Assembly (NCBI GenBank): GCA_016182965.1
Contig: JACPFM010000138.1
Coordinates: 1-45,552, forward strand
DNA length: 45,552 bases
DNA from: Deltaproteobacteria bacterium
GTDB lineage: Bacteria > Myxococcota_A > Polyangia > Polyangiales > JADJMO01
Direction of reading: 5' to 3'
Part shown: in pieces, positions 32,828 to 40,614 of the stretch
Layout of the letters: the number at the start of each line of letters is the position of its first letter
How positions within the stretch are numbered: position 1 is the stretch's first letter
Program-made: the position numbers and the translations under genes
The notes under the pieces: model-generated
Seen by the model: the letters and a program-made list of their open reading frames with translations, nothing else
Database searches by the model: none
What the model was told of the DNA's origin: nothing

Positions 32828-32831
<4 letters not shown>
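31977..32831 (-). CDS. Inositol monophosphatase family protein (CysQ-like)
   Basis: A 284-residue Mg-dependent phosphatase. Motifs: 'DPVTAADRASNAAI' (41-54), 'VIVAEEDD' (Glu70/71), 'WFVDPLDGTKEF' (Asp88, Asp91), and C-terminal 'LWDLCAPEAI' (Asp223). 'DGTKEF' and 'TAADRASN' fit the CysQ/3'-phosphoadenosine phosphatase branch a little better than true inositol monophosphatases, but both act on small phosphates. The GTG start overlaps the thiolase stop (GTGA), so the two are co-translated. No loss of metal ligands is seen. The pathway is not evident from the neighbours. Confidence 0.9.
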
Positions 32832-34036
<1,205 letters not shown>

Positions 34037-34090
34037 GCCGCCCACTTAGCACTCCCGCCACGGCCGAGAAATGCAGCCGGTGAGCGGAAA

Positions 34091-34567
34091 TCAGTCGTCG
34101 TCGCGGATCGTCTTCAGCCGCGCATCGAGCCGCTCGCGCAGCCGCGCGAGGTCGTAGCGCGCGGGCCGATCGCCGGTCGGGAGCTGCGCGACCTCGAGGG
34201 CGCCGGCCGACGCGTGCGTGCGCACGCCGTCGGACAGCCCGAGCAGATCGCCGAGACGGCGCAGGGCCGCGCGCTCCCCCGGATCGACGTGGCCATCGAG
34301 CCGAGCGAGCCACACCGCGGTCGCGTAGACGAACATCCGCTCGACGCGGGTGAGCATCTTCGGGTCCAGCGCCTCGAGCGCCTGCGGCGCGCGGGTCGCC
34401 TCCTCGATGTGCCGCAAGTCCTCGTCCTTCATGCCCGCCTCGGCCGCCGCCCGCAGGATGCCCTCGGCCTCCTCGCGATCGAGCGCCCCGTCCGCCCAGC
34501 CGATCGCGCACAAGGCCACGAAGACCTCGCGCGACAGCCCCGCCCCAACCGTGTCGTGCCTGCTCAT
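34091..34567 (-). CDS. TerB-like domain protein
   Basis: A 158-residue alpha-helical protein resembling the TerB/DjlA tellurite-resistance domain: 'LCAIGWADGALDREEAEGIL' and 'YATAVWLARLDGHVDPGERA' are the paired 'D.....E...l' motifs, with the acidic residues expected for metal binding ('ADGALDREE', 'LDGHVDPGE'). The C-terminal 40 residues (YDLARLRERLDARLKTIRDD) form a charged helix. No other ter gene is present, so a link to tellurite is not supported. TATTCT (34575-34580) is 7 nt before ATG. It is first in the minus-strand group. Confidence 0.75.
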   Translation of the reverse strand: MSRHDTVGAGLSREVFVALCAIGWADGALDREEAEGILRAAAEAGMKDEDLRHIEEATRAPQALEALDPKMLTRVERMFVYATAVWLARLDGHVDPGERAALRRLGDLLGLSDGVRTHASAGALEVAQLPTGDRPARYDLARLRERLDARLKTIRDDD

Positions 34568-34574
34568 CCGCCGG

Positions 34575-34580
34575 AGAATA
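34575..34580 (-). promoter_or_regulatory. -10 element TATTCT, leaderless spacing
   Basis: TATTCT 7 nt before ATG 34567 (minus), part of a divergent promoter pair with 34645-34650. Confidence 0.55.
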
Positions 34581-34644
34581 CCGTCGCGCCGTGACCGAAG
34601 TCTCTTTACGCACTGCGGCGTGCCTTTCGGACGCGCACTTGCAT

Positions 34645-34650
34645 TAGAGT
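34645..34650 (+). promoter_or_regulatory. -10 element TAGAGT, leaderless spacing
   Basis: TAGAGT 6 nt before ATG 34657. No Shine-Dalgarno between. Confidence 0.5.
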
Positions 34651-34656
34651 CGCCGC

Positions 34657-35526
34657 ATGGAAGGACAGCCGAACGGCGCGCGTTTCATCGACATCGTCTC
34701 CGACTCCACCGGGGAGACGGCCGAGAAGGTCGTGCGCGCAGCGATGCTCCAGTTCCCCGGCGCGCCCGTGCAGATTCGTCTCCACACCCGTGTGCGGAGC
34801 CAGGCCGGGGTCCGCGCCGTGCTGCAGCAGTCGGCGAACGACGGCGCGCTGGTCCTGTTCACCGTCGTCTCGCCCGAGCTCCGCGAGTTCATCCACCACT
34901 CGAGCTACGAGCTCAAGGTCGAGGCCGTCGATCTGATCGGCTCGCTGATCTCGAAGATCGGCTCGTTCCTCGACGCCTCGCCGATCAACCTGCCGAGCGC
35001 GATGCTCCCGCTGTCCGACGAGTATTTCCGCCGCATCGAGGCGGTCGAGTTCGCCGTCAAGAGCGACGACGGGCGCGAGCCGCGCAACTTCAAGAAGGCC
35101 GATCTCATCCTCGTCGGCGTCTCGCGTACCTCGAAGACGCCGCTCTCGACGCTCCTTGCGCAGCGCGGGCTCAAGGTCGCCAACTACCCGATCGTCCTCG
35201 GCGTCGAGCCCCCGCCCGAGATCGAGGAGGCCCCGCAGGATCGCTGCGTCGGTCTGACCATCGCGCTCGAGCAGCTGGTGCAGATCCGCCGCGCGCGCCT
35301 GAAGCAGCTCGGGATGCCGGTCGACACCAACTACGGCCTCCGCGACCACGTACAGGAGGAGCTCGACTTCGCCTCCGCCATCTTCAAGAAGCACCCGAAC
35401 TGGCCGGTCATCGACGTCACCGGTCGCGCCATCGAGGAGACCGCCGTGATCATCCTCGAGACGCTCCGCGAGCGCGATCGCAACAAGGCGGCGTTCGCAT
35501 CCTCCGGCGGCTTCTCCATCGTGTGA
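34657..35526 (+). CDS. ppsR: PEP synthase / PPDK regulatory protein (DUF299)
   Basis: A 289-residue cytoplasmic enzyme of the bifunctional serine/threonine kinase and phosphorylase family that switches phosphoenolpyruvate synthase (or pyruvate phosphate dikinase) on and off. It has the N-terminal 'FIDIVSDSTGETAEKVVRAA', the P-loop-like 'GVSRTSKTPLST' (154-165), and 'ANYPIVLGVEPPPEIEEAP'; length is normal. 'ADLILVGVSRTSKTPLS' is a hallmark. The target gene is not in the window. The gene starts a plus-strand run: rfbD follows after 7 bp, perhaps in the same transcript. TAGAGT precedes ATG by 6 nt. Whether PEPS or PPDK is the substrate cannot be decided. Confidence 0.9.
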   Translation: MEGQPNGARFIDIVSDSTGETAEKVVRAAMLQFPGAPVQIRLHTRVRSQAGVRAVLQQSANDGALVLFTVVSPELREFIHHSSYELKVEAVDLIGSLISKIGSFLDASPINLPSAMLPLSDEYFRRIEAVEFAVKSDDGREPRNFKKADLILVGVSRTSKTPLSTLLAQRGLKVANYPIVLGVEPPPEIEEAPQDRCVGLTIALEQLVQIRRARLKQLGMPVDTNYGLRDHVQEELDFASAIFKKHPNWPVIDVTGRAIEETAVIILETLRERDRNKAAFASSGGFSIV

Positions 35527-35533
35527 GGGTGTC

Positions 35534-36454
35534 GTGAGAATCCTGCTCCTCGGCTGCGCCGGGCAGGTCGGGCACGAGCTGCGCGGGCCGCTCGCGACGC
35601 TCGGCTCGGTCACCGCGCCGGGGCGCGACAAGCTCGATCTGGCCGACGCCGACGGGCTGCGCTCGTGCATCCGCGATCTCCTCCCCGACGTCGTGGTCAA
35701 CTGCGCCGCCTACAACGCCGTCGACGACGCGGAGCGGAACGCCGGCGAGGCGATGCGCATCAACGGTGACGCCGTGGCCCTCCTCGGCGAGGAGGCGAAG
35801 GCGCGCCGCTTCGGTCTCGTCACCTTCTCGAGCGACTACGTGTTCGACGGCGTGACCTCGCGCCCGCTCGGCGAGAACGATCCGGCCAGGCCGCTCAACC
35901 AGTACGGCGTCTCCAAGCTCGCCGGCGAGCGCGCGCTGTTCGAGCTCGACGCGCCGGCGCTGATCCTCCGCACCGCGTGGGTGTGGAGCGCGGGGCCGCG
36001 CGGGTTCGTCGCCACGATCCTGCGGCTCGCGCGCAGCCAGGAGCGGCTGCGCGTGGTCGACGATCAGGTCGGCAACCCGACCTTCGCGCGCGATCTGGCG
36101 TTCGCCGTCGGGGCCATCCTCCACGAGCTGCGCCGCGATCCGCACGGCAGCATCCGCGACGCGCGCGGCATCTACCACCTGGCCGGCGCCACGCCGGCGA
36201 GCCGGCACGCCCTGGCCACCGCCGCGCTGGCGCACGATCCGCGGCGCGCCGAGCACCTCGCGCGGTTCGTCGAGGCGGTCCCCTCCTCCGAGATGCCCAC
36301 CGAGGCGCCCCGCCCGGCGCACGCGGTGCTCGATTGCACGAAGGTGAGGGAGCGGTTCGGGGTGTCGCTGCCCGGGTACCTCGACGCGCTCCCGCGGGCG
36401 CTGACCGAGGGCGCCTTGCCGGCGGCGGCGCGCATCGCTACTCCGCTCCCCTGA
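35534..36454 (+). CDS. rfbD: dTDP-4-dehydrorhamnose reductase
   Basis: A 306-residue extended SDR enzyme that reduces dTDP-4-keto-L-rhamnose to dTDP-L-rhamnose in surface-sugar synthesis. It has the Rossmann 'LLGCAGQVG' (6-13), 'DVVVNCAAYNAVDDAE', 'SSDYVFDG' (99-106), the catalytic Tyr124/Lys128 in 'NQYGVSKLAGE', and 'ILRTAWVWSAGPRGFVATIL'. rfbA, B and C are not adjacent, so the pathway is completed elsewhere. Start GTG 35534. The last codons are duplicated 281 bp downstream, and the present stop (CCC-TGA) arose by insertion of a REPIN-like element; the ancestral end was probably '...ATPLPR' with TGA overlapping the permease start. Confidence 0.95.
   Translation: MRILLLGCAGQVGHELRGPLATLGSVTAPGRDKLDLADADGLRSCIRDLLPDVVVNCAAYNAVDDAERNAGEAMRINGDAVALLGEEAKARRFGLVTFSSDYVFDGVTSRPLGENDPARPLNQYGVSKLAGERALFELDAPALILRTAWVWSAGPRGFVATILRLARSQERLRVVDDQVGNPTFARDLAFAVGAILHELRRDPHGSIRDARGIYHLAGATPASRHALATAALAHDPRRAEHLARFVEAVPSSEMPTEAPRPAHAVLDCTKVRERFGVSLPGYLDALPRALTEGALPAAARIATPLP
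36405..36450. repeat. 46-bp direct repeat, left copy
   Basis: The last 46 coding bases of rfbD (starting CCGAGGGCGCCTTGCC) recur at 36686-36731 with one mismatch. The copies flank a 235-bp palindrome-rich insert. Confidence 0.9.
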
Positions 36455-36685
36455 TTTGCCCCCGGGCTGAAGCCCGGGGCACCGACTGCATGGCGAAGCC
36501 CGCCTTCGGCGGGCTGGCGAGCGCGGCGCGCGCACACGCGAGCGGACGGCCGGCGAGCGGCGACAGCGCCAGCCAGGCTGGCGACAGCGTGGAGCCCCCC
36601 GGGGGCTCGAGGTCGCAGTCGGTGCCCCGGACTTTCAGTCCGGGGGAATTCGACTCCGGGGCAACTCGACGCCGGGAATCGCCTT
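36451..36685. mobile_element. REPIN-like palindromic element
   Basis: A 235-bp insert between rfbD and the ABC permease. Left end: hairpin CCCCGGGCT-GA-AGCCCGGGG (36460-36479) with tail GGGGCACCGACTGC (36476-36489). Right end: inverse tail GCAGTCGGTGCCCC (36615-36628) leading into hairpin CCCCGGACT-TTC-AGTCCGGGG (36625-36645). This inverted pair of hairpin plus conserved tail is the definition of a REPIN. The interior has three more strong hairpins (36497-36515, 36567-36583, 36592-36608). A truncated relative lies at 45397-45416. Such elements are moved by RAYT transposases, none of which is in the window. Confidence 0.75.
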
Positions 36686-36731
36686 CCGAGGGCGCCTTGC
36701 CGGCGCCGGCGCGCATCGCTACTCCGCTCCC
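36686..36731. repeat. 46-bp direct repeat, right copy
   Basis: 45 of 46 bases match 36405-36450. It keeps the rfbD reading frame and runs into CCG-CGG-TGA, whose TGA overlaps the GTG start of the permease gene. Confidence 0.9.
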
Positions 36732-36734
36732 GCG

Positions 36735-37526
36735 GTGATCGAACACGCCCTCGCGACGTACCGGCAGCGCGCGCTCATCTTCGAGCTCGCGCGCAACGAC
36801 TTCCGTGCGCGGTACACCGGGTCGCTCCTCGGCGTCACCTGGGCGTTCGCGCAGCCGGTGCTCACCATCGTGCTCTACCTGTTCATCTACCAGGTGGGGT
36901 TCAGGAGCCAGCCGCCCGGCGAGGCGCCCTTCGTCCTCTGGCTCATCGTCGGCCTTTCGCCCTGGTTCTTCTTCATCGACGCGCTCAGCGGCGCGACCTC
37001 CGCGCTCGTCGAGTACAGCTTCCTCGTGAAGAAGATCGTCTTCGAGGTCACCATCCTCCCGACGATCAAGCTGGTGAGCGCCGCGTTCATCCACGTGGTC
37101 GTCTGGGCGGTCGTCCTGGTGATCCTCACGGCCACCGGTTACCCGCCGCGGCTCTCGTGGCTGCAGGTGCCGTATTACTTCTTCGCGACGTACGCGCTGG
37201 TCAACGGCATCGCGCTGTTCACCGCCGCGGTCACCCCGTTCTTCCGCGACATGATCCAGGTCGTCGTGGTCGGGCTGCAGTTCGCGTTCTGGCTCACGCC
37301 GATCCTGTGGCCGATCGCCAACGCGCCGCCTCGGCTCGCGCGCGTCCTCGAGCTCAACCCGGTGCACTACGTGATCCAGGGGTTGCGCGAGGCGCTCCTC
37401 CTCGGCAAGCCGCTGTGGGCCCACCCGGTGCTCACGCTGTGGTTCTGGGGTCTCGTGTTGCTCACGAACCTCGTCGGTCTGGCCCTCTTCCGCCGGCTGC
37501 GGCCCCACCTACCGGACGTCCTCTGA
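36735..37526 (+). CDS. wzm: Wzm-type ABC-2 transporter permease
   Basis: A 263-residue inner-membrane protein with six transmembrane helices. It forms the channel of an O-antigen/polysaccharide exporter with the ATPase encoded next. Typical features: 'RNDFRARYTGSLLGVTWAFA' before the first helix, 'GLSPWFFFIDALSG', 'FFRDMIQVVVVGLQFAFWLT', 'PILWP', and 'NPVHYVIQGLREALL' before the last pair of helices. Start GTG 36735, preceded by the repeat copy with no ribosome site; this fits an origin as a translationally coupled gene (GTGA) that lost its partner. The stop overlaps the ATPase start (TGATG). Confidence 0.9.
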   Translation: MIEHALATYRQRALIFELARNDFRARYTGSLLGVTWAFAQPVLTIVLYLFIYQVGFRSQPPGEAPFVLWLIVGLSPWFFFIDALSGATSALVEYSFLVKKIVFEVTILPTIKLVSAAFIHVVVWAVVLVILTATGYPPRLSWLQVPYYFFATYALVNGIALFTAAVTPFFRDMIQVVVVGLQFAFWLTPILWPIANAPPRLARVLELNPVHYVIQGLREALLLGKPLWAHPVLTLWFWGLVLLTNLVGLALFRRLRPHLPDVL

Positions 37527-38821
37527 TGGCCGCCGCGCTCACCGAGTCGAAGGTGCTGATCGAGGCGAAGGACCTCGGCAAGCAATACCGCCTCTTCGAC
37601 AAGCCCATCGATCGTCTGAAGGAGGCGCTCGACCCGTTCGGGCGCTCCTTCCACACCGATTTCTTCGCGCTCCGGCACGTCGACCTCGAGGTGCGCCGCG
37701 GCGAGGCCCTCGCGATCATCGGCCGCAACGGGTCCGGCAAATCGACGCTCCTCAAGCTGATCACCGGCGTCGTCGCCGCCTCCGAGGGCGCGCTGAAGGT
37801 CGAAGGGCGCATCGCCGCGCTCCTCGAGCTCGGTGCCGGGTTCAACCCCGAGTACACCGGCGTCGAGAACGTCTTCCTCAACGGCACCATCCACGGGATG
37901 ACCCACGAGCAGGTCGAGGAGCGCCTGCCCGACATCCTCGCCTTCGCAGACATCGGCGATTTCGCGCACCGCGCGTGCAAGAGCTACTCGAGCGGCATGT
38001 TCGCGCGCCTCGCCTTCAGCGCGATGATCCACTTCGAGCCCGACATCCTCATCGTCGACGAGGCGCTCGCGGTCGGCGACGTGTTCTTCCAGCAGAAGTG
38101 CTTCCGCTGGATGAAGGAGCGCATGGCGGGCGTGACCAAGCTCCTGGTCACCCACGACATGGCCTCGGTCGCGCAGCTGGCCACGCGCGCCGTCGTGCTC
38201 GAGAGCGGCAAGGTCGCCTTCGACGGCCCCCCGCTCGACGCGATCGAGCACTACACCAAGTCGCTGCACACCGATCTGTTCGCCGGCGAGGGCGCCCCCG
38301 AGCCCCCTGACGAGCACGCGCACCCCGCGCCCGGCGTCGAAGACGCGATCGCCGAGAAGTGGGAGCCGGTGGACGAGAAGGAGATCGCCGGCGCGCGGGA
38401 GGTCGAGATCCGCGCGCACCACGTCTCGGTGAACGGCCTCGGCCACGAGGTGATCAAGGCCGGCGACTCGGTGCGCATCGCGCTGAAGGTCGACGCCAGG
38501 CGCCCCGTCGAGCACCTGATCGTCGGCGTGGCGGTGTCGGACAAGTACGGCCAGATCGTGTTCGGGGTGAACTCGCTCGCATCGGGCCACCCAACGATGA
38601 AGCTCGAGAAGGGCACGCGGGCGATCGTCCTCGAGTTCGAGTGGCCCGAGGTGAAGGAGGGCAGCTACTTCCTCACCCTCGGGCTCGGCGAGGGCCAGGA
38701 CGAGCTCAATCACGTCGTGCAGTGCTGGGCGCACAACGTGGTGGCCGTGCAGTCGATCGCCACCCGCGCGATCCACGGGATCTTCAACGTCCCGATGCGC
38801 CGGCTGACGCAGCGCGGGTAG
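37526..38821 (+). CDS. wzt: Wzt-type ABC transporter ATP-binding protein
   Basis: A 431-residue ATPase powering polysaccharide export with the permease. Walker A 'GRNGSGKST' (66-74), Q-loop region 'ALLELGAGFNPEYTGVENVF', signature 'KSYSSGMFARLAFS' (152-165, SSGM in place of LSGG), Walker B 'DILIVDEALAVGD' (173-185), H-loop 'LLVTHD' (206-211). Residues 290-431 form a Wzt_C beta-sandwich that in this family binds the glycan end ('VRIALKVDARRPVEHLIVGV' ... 'YFLTLGLGEG'). An acidic linker (250-290) joins the parts. The C-terminal domain implies that a modified chain end is recognised before export; the methyltransferases nearby could supply it. Confidence 0.95.
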   Translation: MAAALTESKVLIEAKDLGKQYRLFDKPIDRLKEALDPFGRSFHTDFFALRHVDLEVRRGEALAIIGRNGSGKSTLLKLITGVVAASEGALKVEGRIAALLELGAGFNPEYTGVENVFLNGTIHGMTHEQVEERLPDILAFADIGDFAHRACKSYSSGMFARLAFSAMIHFEPDILIVDEALAVGDVFFQQKCFRWMKERMAGVTKLLVTHDMASVAQLATRAVVLESGKVAFDGPPLDAIEHYTKSLHTDLFAGEGAPEPPDEHAHPAPGVEDAIAEKWEPVDEKEIAGAREVEIRAHHVSVNGLGHEVIKAGDSVRIALKVDARRPVEHLIVGVAVSDKYGQIVFGVNSLASGHPTMKLEKGTRAIVLEFEWPEVKEGSYFLTLGLGEGQDELNHVVQCWAHNVVAVQSIATRAIHGIFNVPMRRLTQRG

Positions 38822-38828
38822 CAGCGGG

Positions 38829-38926
38829 AAGTCGTCAGTCGTCAGTCGTCAGTCATCAGTCGTGACGAGACCGAGAAATGCAGGTATGCCGTCTCGACTG
38901 AAGACTGATGACTGATGATTGATGTG
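38829..38926. terminator. Hairpin of AGTC-heptad repeats between convergent genes
   Basis: Left arm 38829-38871 is tandem GTCGTCA/GTCATCA heptads; right arm 38890-38925 is the complementary GACTGAAGACTGATGACTGA series. Together they can form an imperfect stem of about 28 bp with a 20-nt loop. It sits exactly between the stops of convergent wzt and the kinase gene, so it may terminate both. No clear poly-T tract follows. Confidence 0.5.
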
Positions 38927-38942
38927 CGAGAGGCGCGACTCT

Positions 38943-40487
38943 CTAGACCATCTGCGCCGGCACCCCGAGCACCTCTCGCACCTTGCGGGTGAGCGTGTCG
39001 GGCGTGATCGGCTTCTGCATGAAGGCGAGCCCCGAGTCGAGCACGCCGTGCTGCACGATCGCCTCGTCGGTGTAGCCAGACATGAACAGCACCTTCATCG
39101 ACGGTCGCGCGGCGCGCAGGCGCTCGGCGAGCTGCGGGCCGCTCATGCGCGGCATCACCACGTCGGTGAGGAGCAGGTGGATCTTCGCCCCGTACTGCTC
39201 GGCGACCAGGAGCGCCTCGCCGGCGCCCGGCGCCTCGAGCACCGCGTAGCCGCTCCGCCGCAGAACGCCGCGGATCACCCCGCGCACCTGATCGTCGTCC
39301 TCGACGAGGAGCACCGTCTCGGTCCCGCGGCCGCTCTCGGGGACCGGCGGCCGCGAGGAGGTGGCGGCGCCGCTGGCGCTGCTCTCGGGCAGGTAGATCT
39401 TGAACGTCGTGCCCTTACCGGGCTCGCTGTAGACCCAGACGTGACCGCCGGCTTGCTTGACGATGCCGAACACGGTCGACAGCCCGAGGCCCGTCCCCTT
39501 GCCTTTCTCCTTGGTGGTGAAGAACGGCTCGAAGATGCGGGACTGCGTCTCTTTGTCCATGCCCAGGCCGGTGTCGCTGACGGCGAGCATCACGTAGCGC
39601 CCGGGCGCCACGCCGAGGTGCTCGGACGCGTAGTGCTCGTCGAGCTCGACCCCGTTGGTCTGGATGGTGAGCTTGCCGCCGCGCGGCATGGCGTCGCGCG
39701 CGTTGACCACCAGGTTCATCAGCACCTGCTCGATCTGTCCGGGATCGGCGCGCACCCGGCCGAGCCCCTGGTCGAGGAGCAGCGTGATCTCGACGTCGGC
39801 GCCGAGCAGCCGCCGCATCATGTTCTGCACGCCGGCGGTCACCTGGTTCAGATCGATCACCCTCGTCTGCAGCACCTGCTGGCGGCTGAAGGCGAGCAGC
39901 TGTCGCGTCAGATCGGCGGCGCGCTCGCCGGCGGTCTGGATCTCGTGGATGTCGCCGTGCAGCGGATCGTCGGGGCGGACGCCGTCGCGGATGATCGACG
40001 AGTAGCTGAGGATGACCGAGAGGAGGTTGTTGAAGTCGTGGGCCAGCCCGCCGGCGAGCGCGCCGCGCTTGACCTCGGTGACGTCGAGCGAGAGCACGCA
40101 CGCGCCCTCCGGCACCGGAACGAAGCGGAGCTCGAACCAGCCCTTCGAACCGTCGGGGTAGGTGAACTCGTTCTCCATCTGCTCGTGCACGCGCTCCGAC
40201 ATGCAACGTCGCAGCTTCGCGAACATCGGCGTCTGCTCGATGCCGGGGAAGCACTCCATCATCGTGCGCCCGATCAGGTGCTCCTTCGGGAGATGCGCGT
40301 GCTTCGCGACGGCGTCGTTGACGTACAGATACGTGAAGTCGAAGGCCACGACCTGGCAGCCCTCGAGCAGGCTGTCGAGGACGTGCGCGGCCACCGCCGC
40401 ACGCGCCGCCTCCGGGCTCGACCCCCCCATGGGCTCGAGGATGCACGCTGCGCTCCTGTCGCACAACGGCCTCTCCCGCTCGCGCAC
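38943..40487 (-). CDS. PAS hybrid sensor histidine kinase
   Basis: A 514-residue cytoplasmic hybrid kinase. PAS domain about 33-138 (VLDSLLEGCQVVAFDFTYLY; LPKEHLIGRTMMECFPGIEQ; ends VLSLDVTEVKRG). A short HisKA has His150 in 'GGLAHDFNNLL'. HATPase_c about 245-370 (N-box 255-267; DTGLGM 305-310; FFTTKEKGKGTGLGLS 322-337). The receiver domain spans about 390-514 (EDDD 396-399, Asp442 in 'LLTDVVMP', Lys492). GTG 40487 is the start used; ATG 40430 is an alternative. The PAS-to-HisKA linker is unusually short compared with the kinase at 11760-13373. Its place inside the polysaccharide locus suggests control of surface-sugar genes, but no output gene is seen. Confidence 0.95.
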   Translation of the reverse strand: MRERERPLCDRSAACILEPMGGSSPEAARAAVAAHVLDSLLEGCQVVAFDFTYLYVNDAVAKHAHLPKEHLIGRTMMECFPGIEQTPMFAKLRRCMSERVHEQMENEFTYPDGSKGWFELRFVPVPEGACVLSLDVTEVKRGALAGGLAHDFNNLLSVILSYSSIIRDGVRPDDPLHGDIHEIQTAGERAADLTRQLLAFSRQQVLQTRVIDLNQVTAGVQNMMRRLLGADVEITLLLDQGLGRVRADPGQIEQVLMNLVVNARDAMPRGGKLTIQTNGVELDEHYASEHLGVAPGRYVMLAVSDTGLGMDKETQSRIFEPFFTTKEKGKGTGLGLSTVFGIVKQAGGHVWVYSEPGKGTTFKIYLPESSASGAATSSRPPVPESGRGTETVLLVEDDDQVRGVIRGVLRRSGYAVLEAPGAGEALLVAEQYGAKIHLLLTDVVMPRMSGPQLAERLRAARPSMKVLFMSGYTDEAIVQHGVLDSGLAFMQKPITPDTLTRKVREVLGVPAQMV

Positions 40488-40585
40488 GGCATCGGCGCTG
40501 ACGGGCGTCAGAGCCGTCGCGGCGTGAACGACGTCGCGTCGAGCTCGTCGACTCCGTACCGCGAGCCCAGACGTTCGCGCGCTGT

Positions 40586-40604
40586 TCGAGCCGAGCGGGC
40601 TCGA
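40586..40604 (-). terminator. Hairpin after the methyltransferase gene
   Basis: TCGAGCC-GAGCG-GGCTCGA, a 7-bp perfect stem, begins 10 nt downstream of the stop of the minus-strand methyltransferase gene. No poly-U follows, so termination is only possible. Confidence 0.35.
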
Positions 40605-40614
40605 GCACTGCTCG

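Noticed and set aside
34091..34567. Tellurite-resistance operon
   Set aside because: Only a TerB-like fold is present; no terC, terD or terE gene lies nearby, so the resistance label is unsupported.
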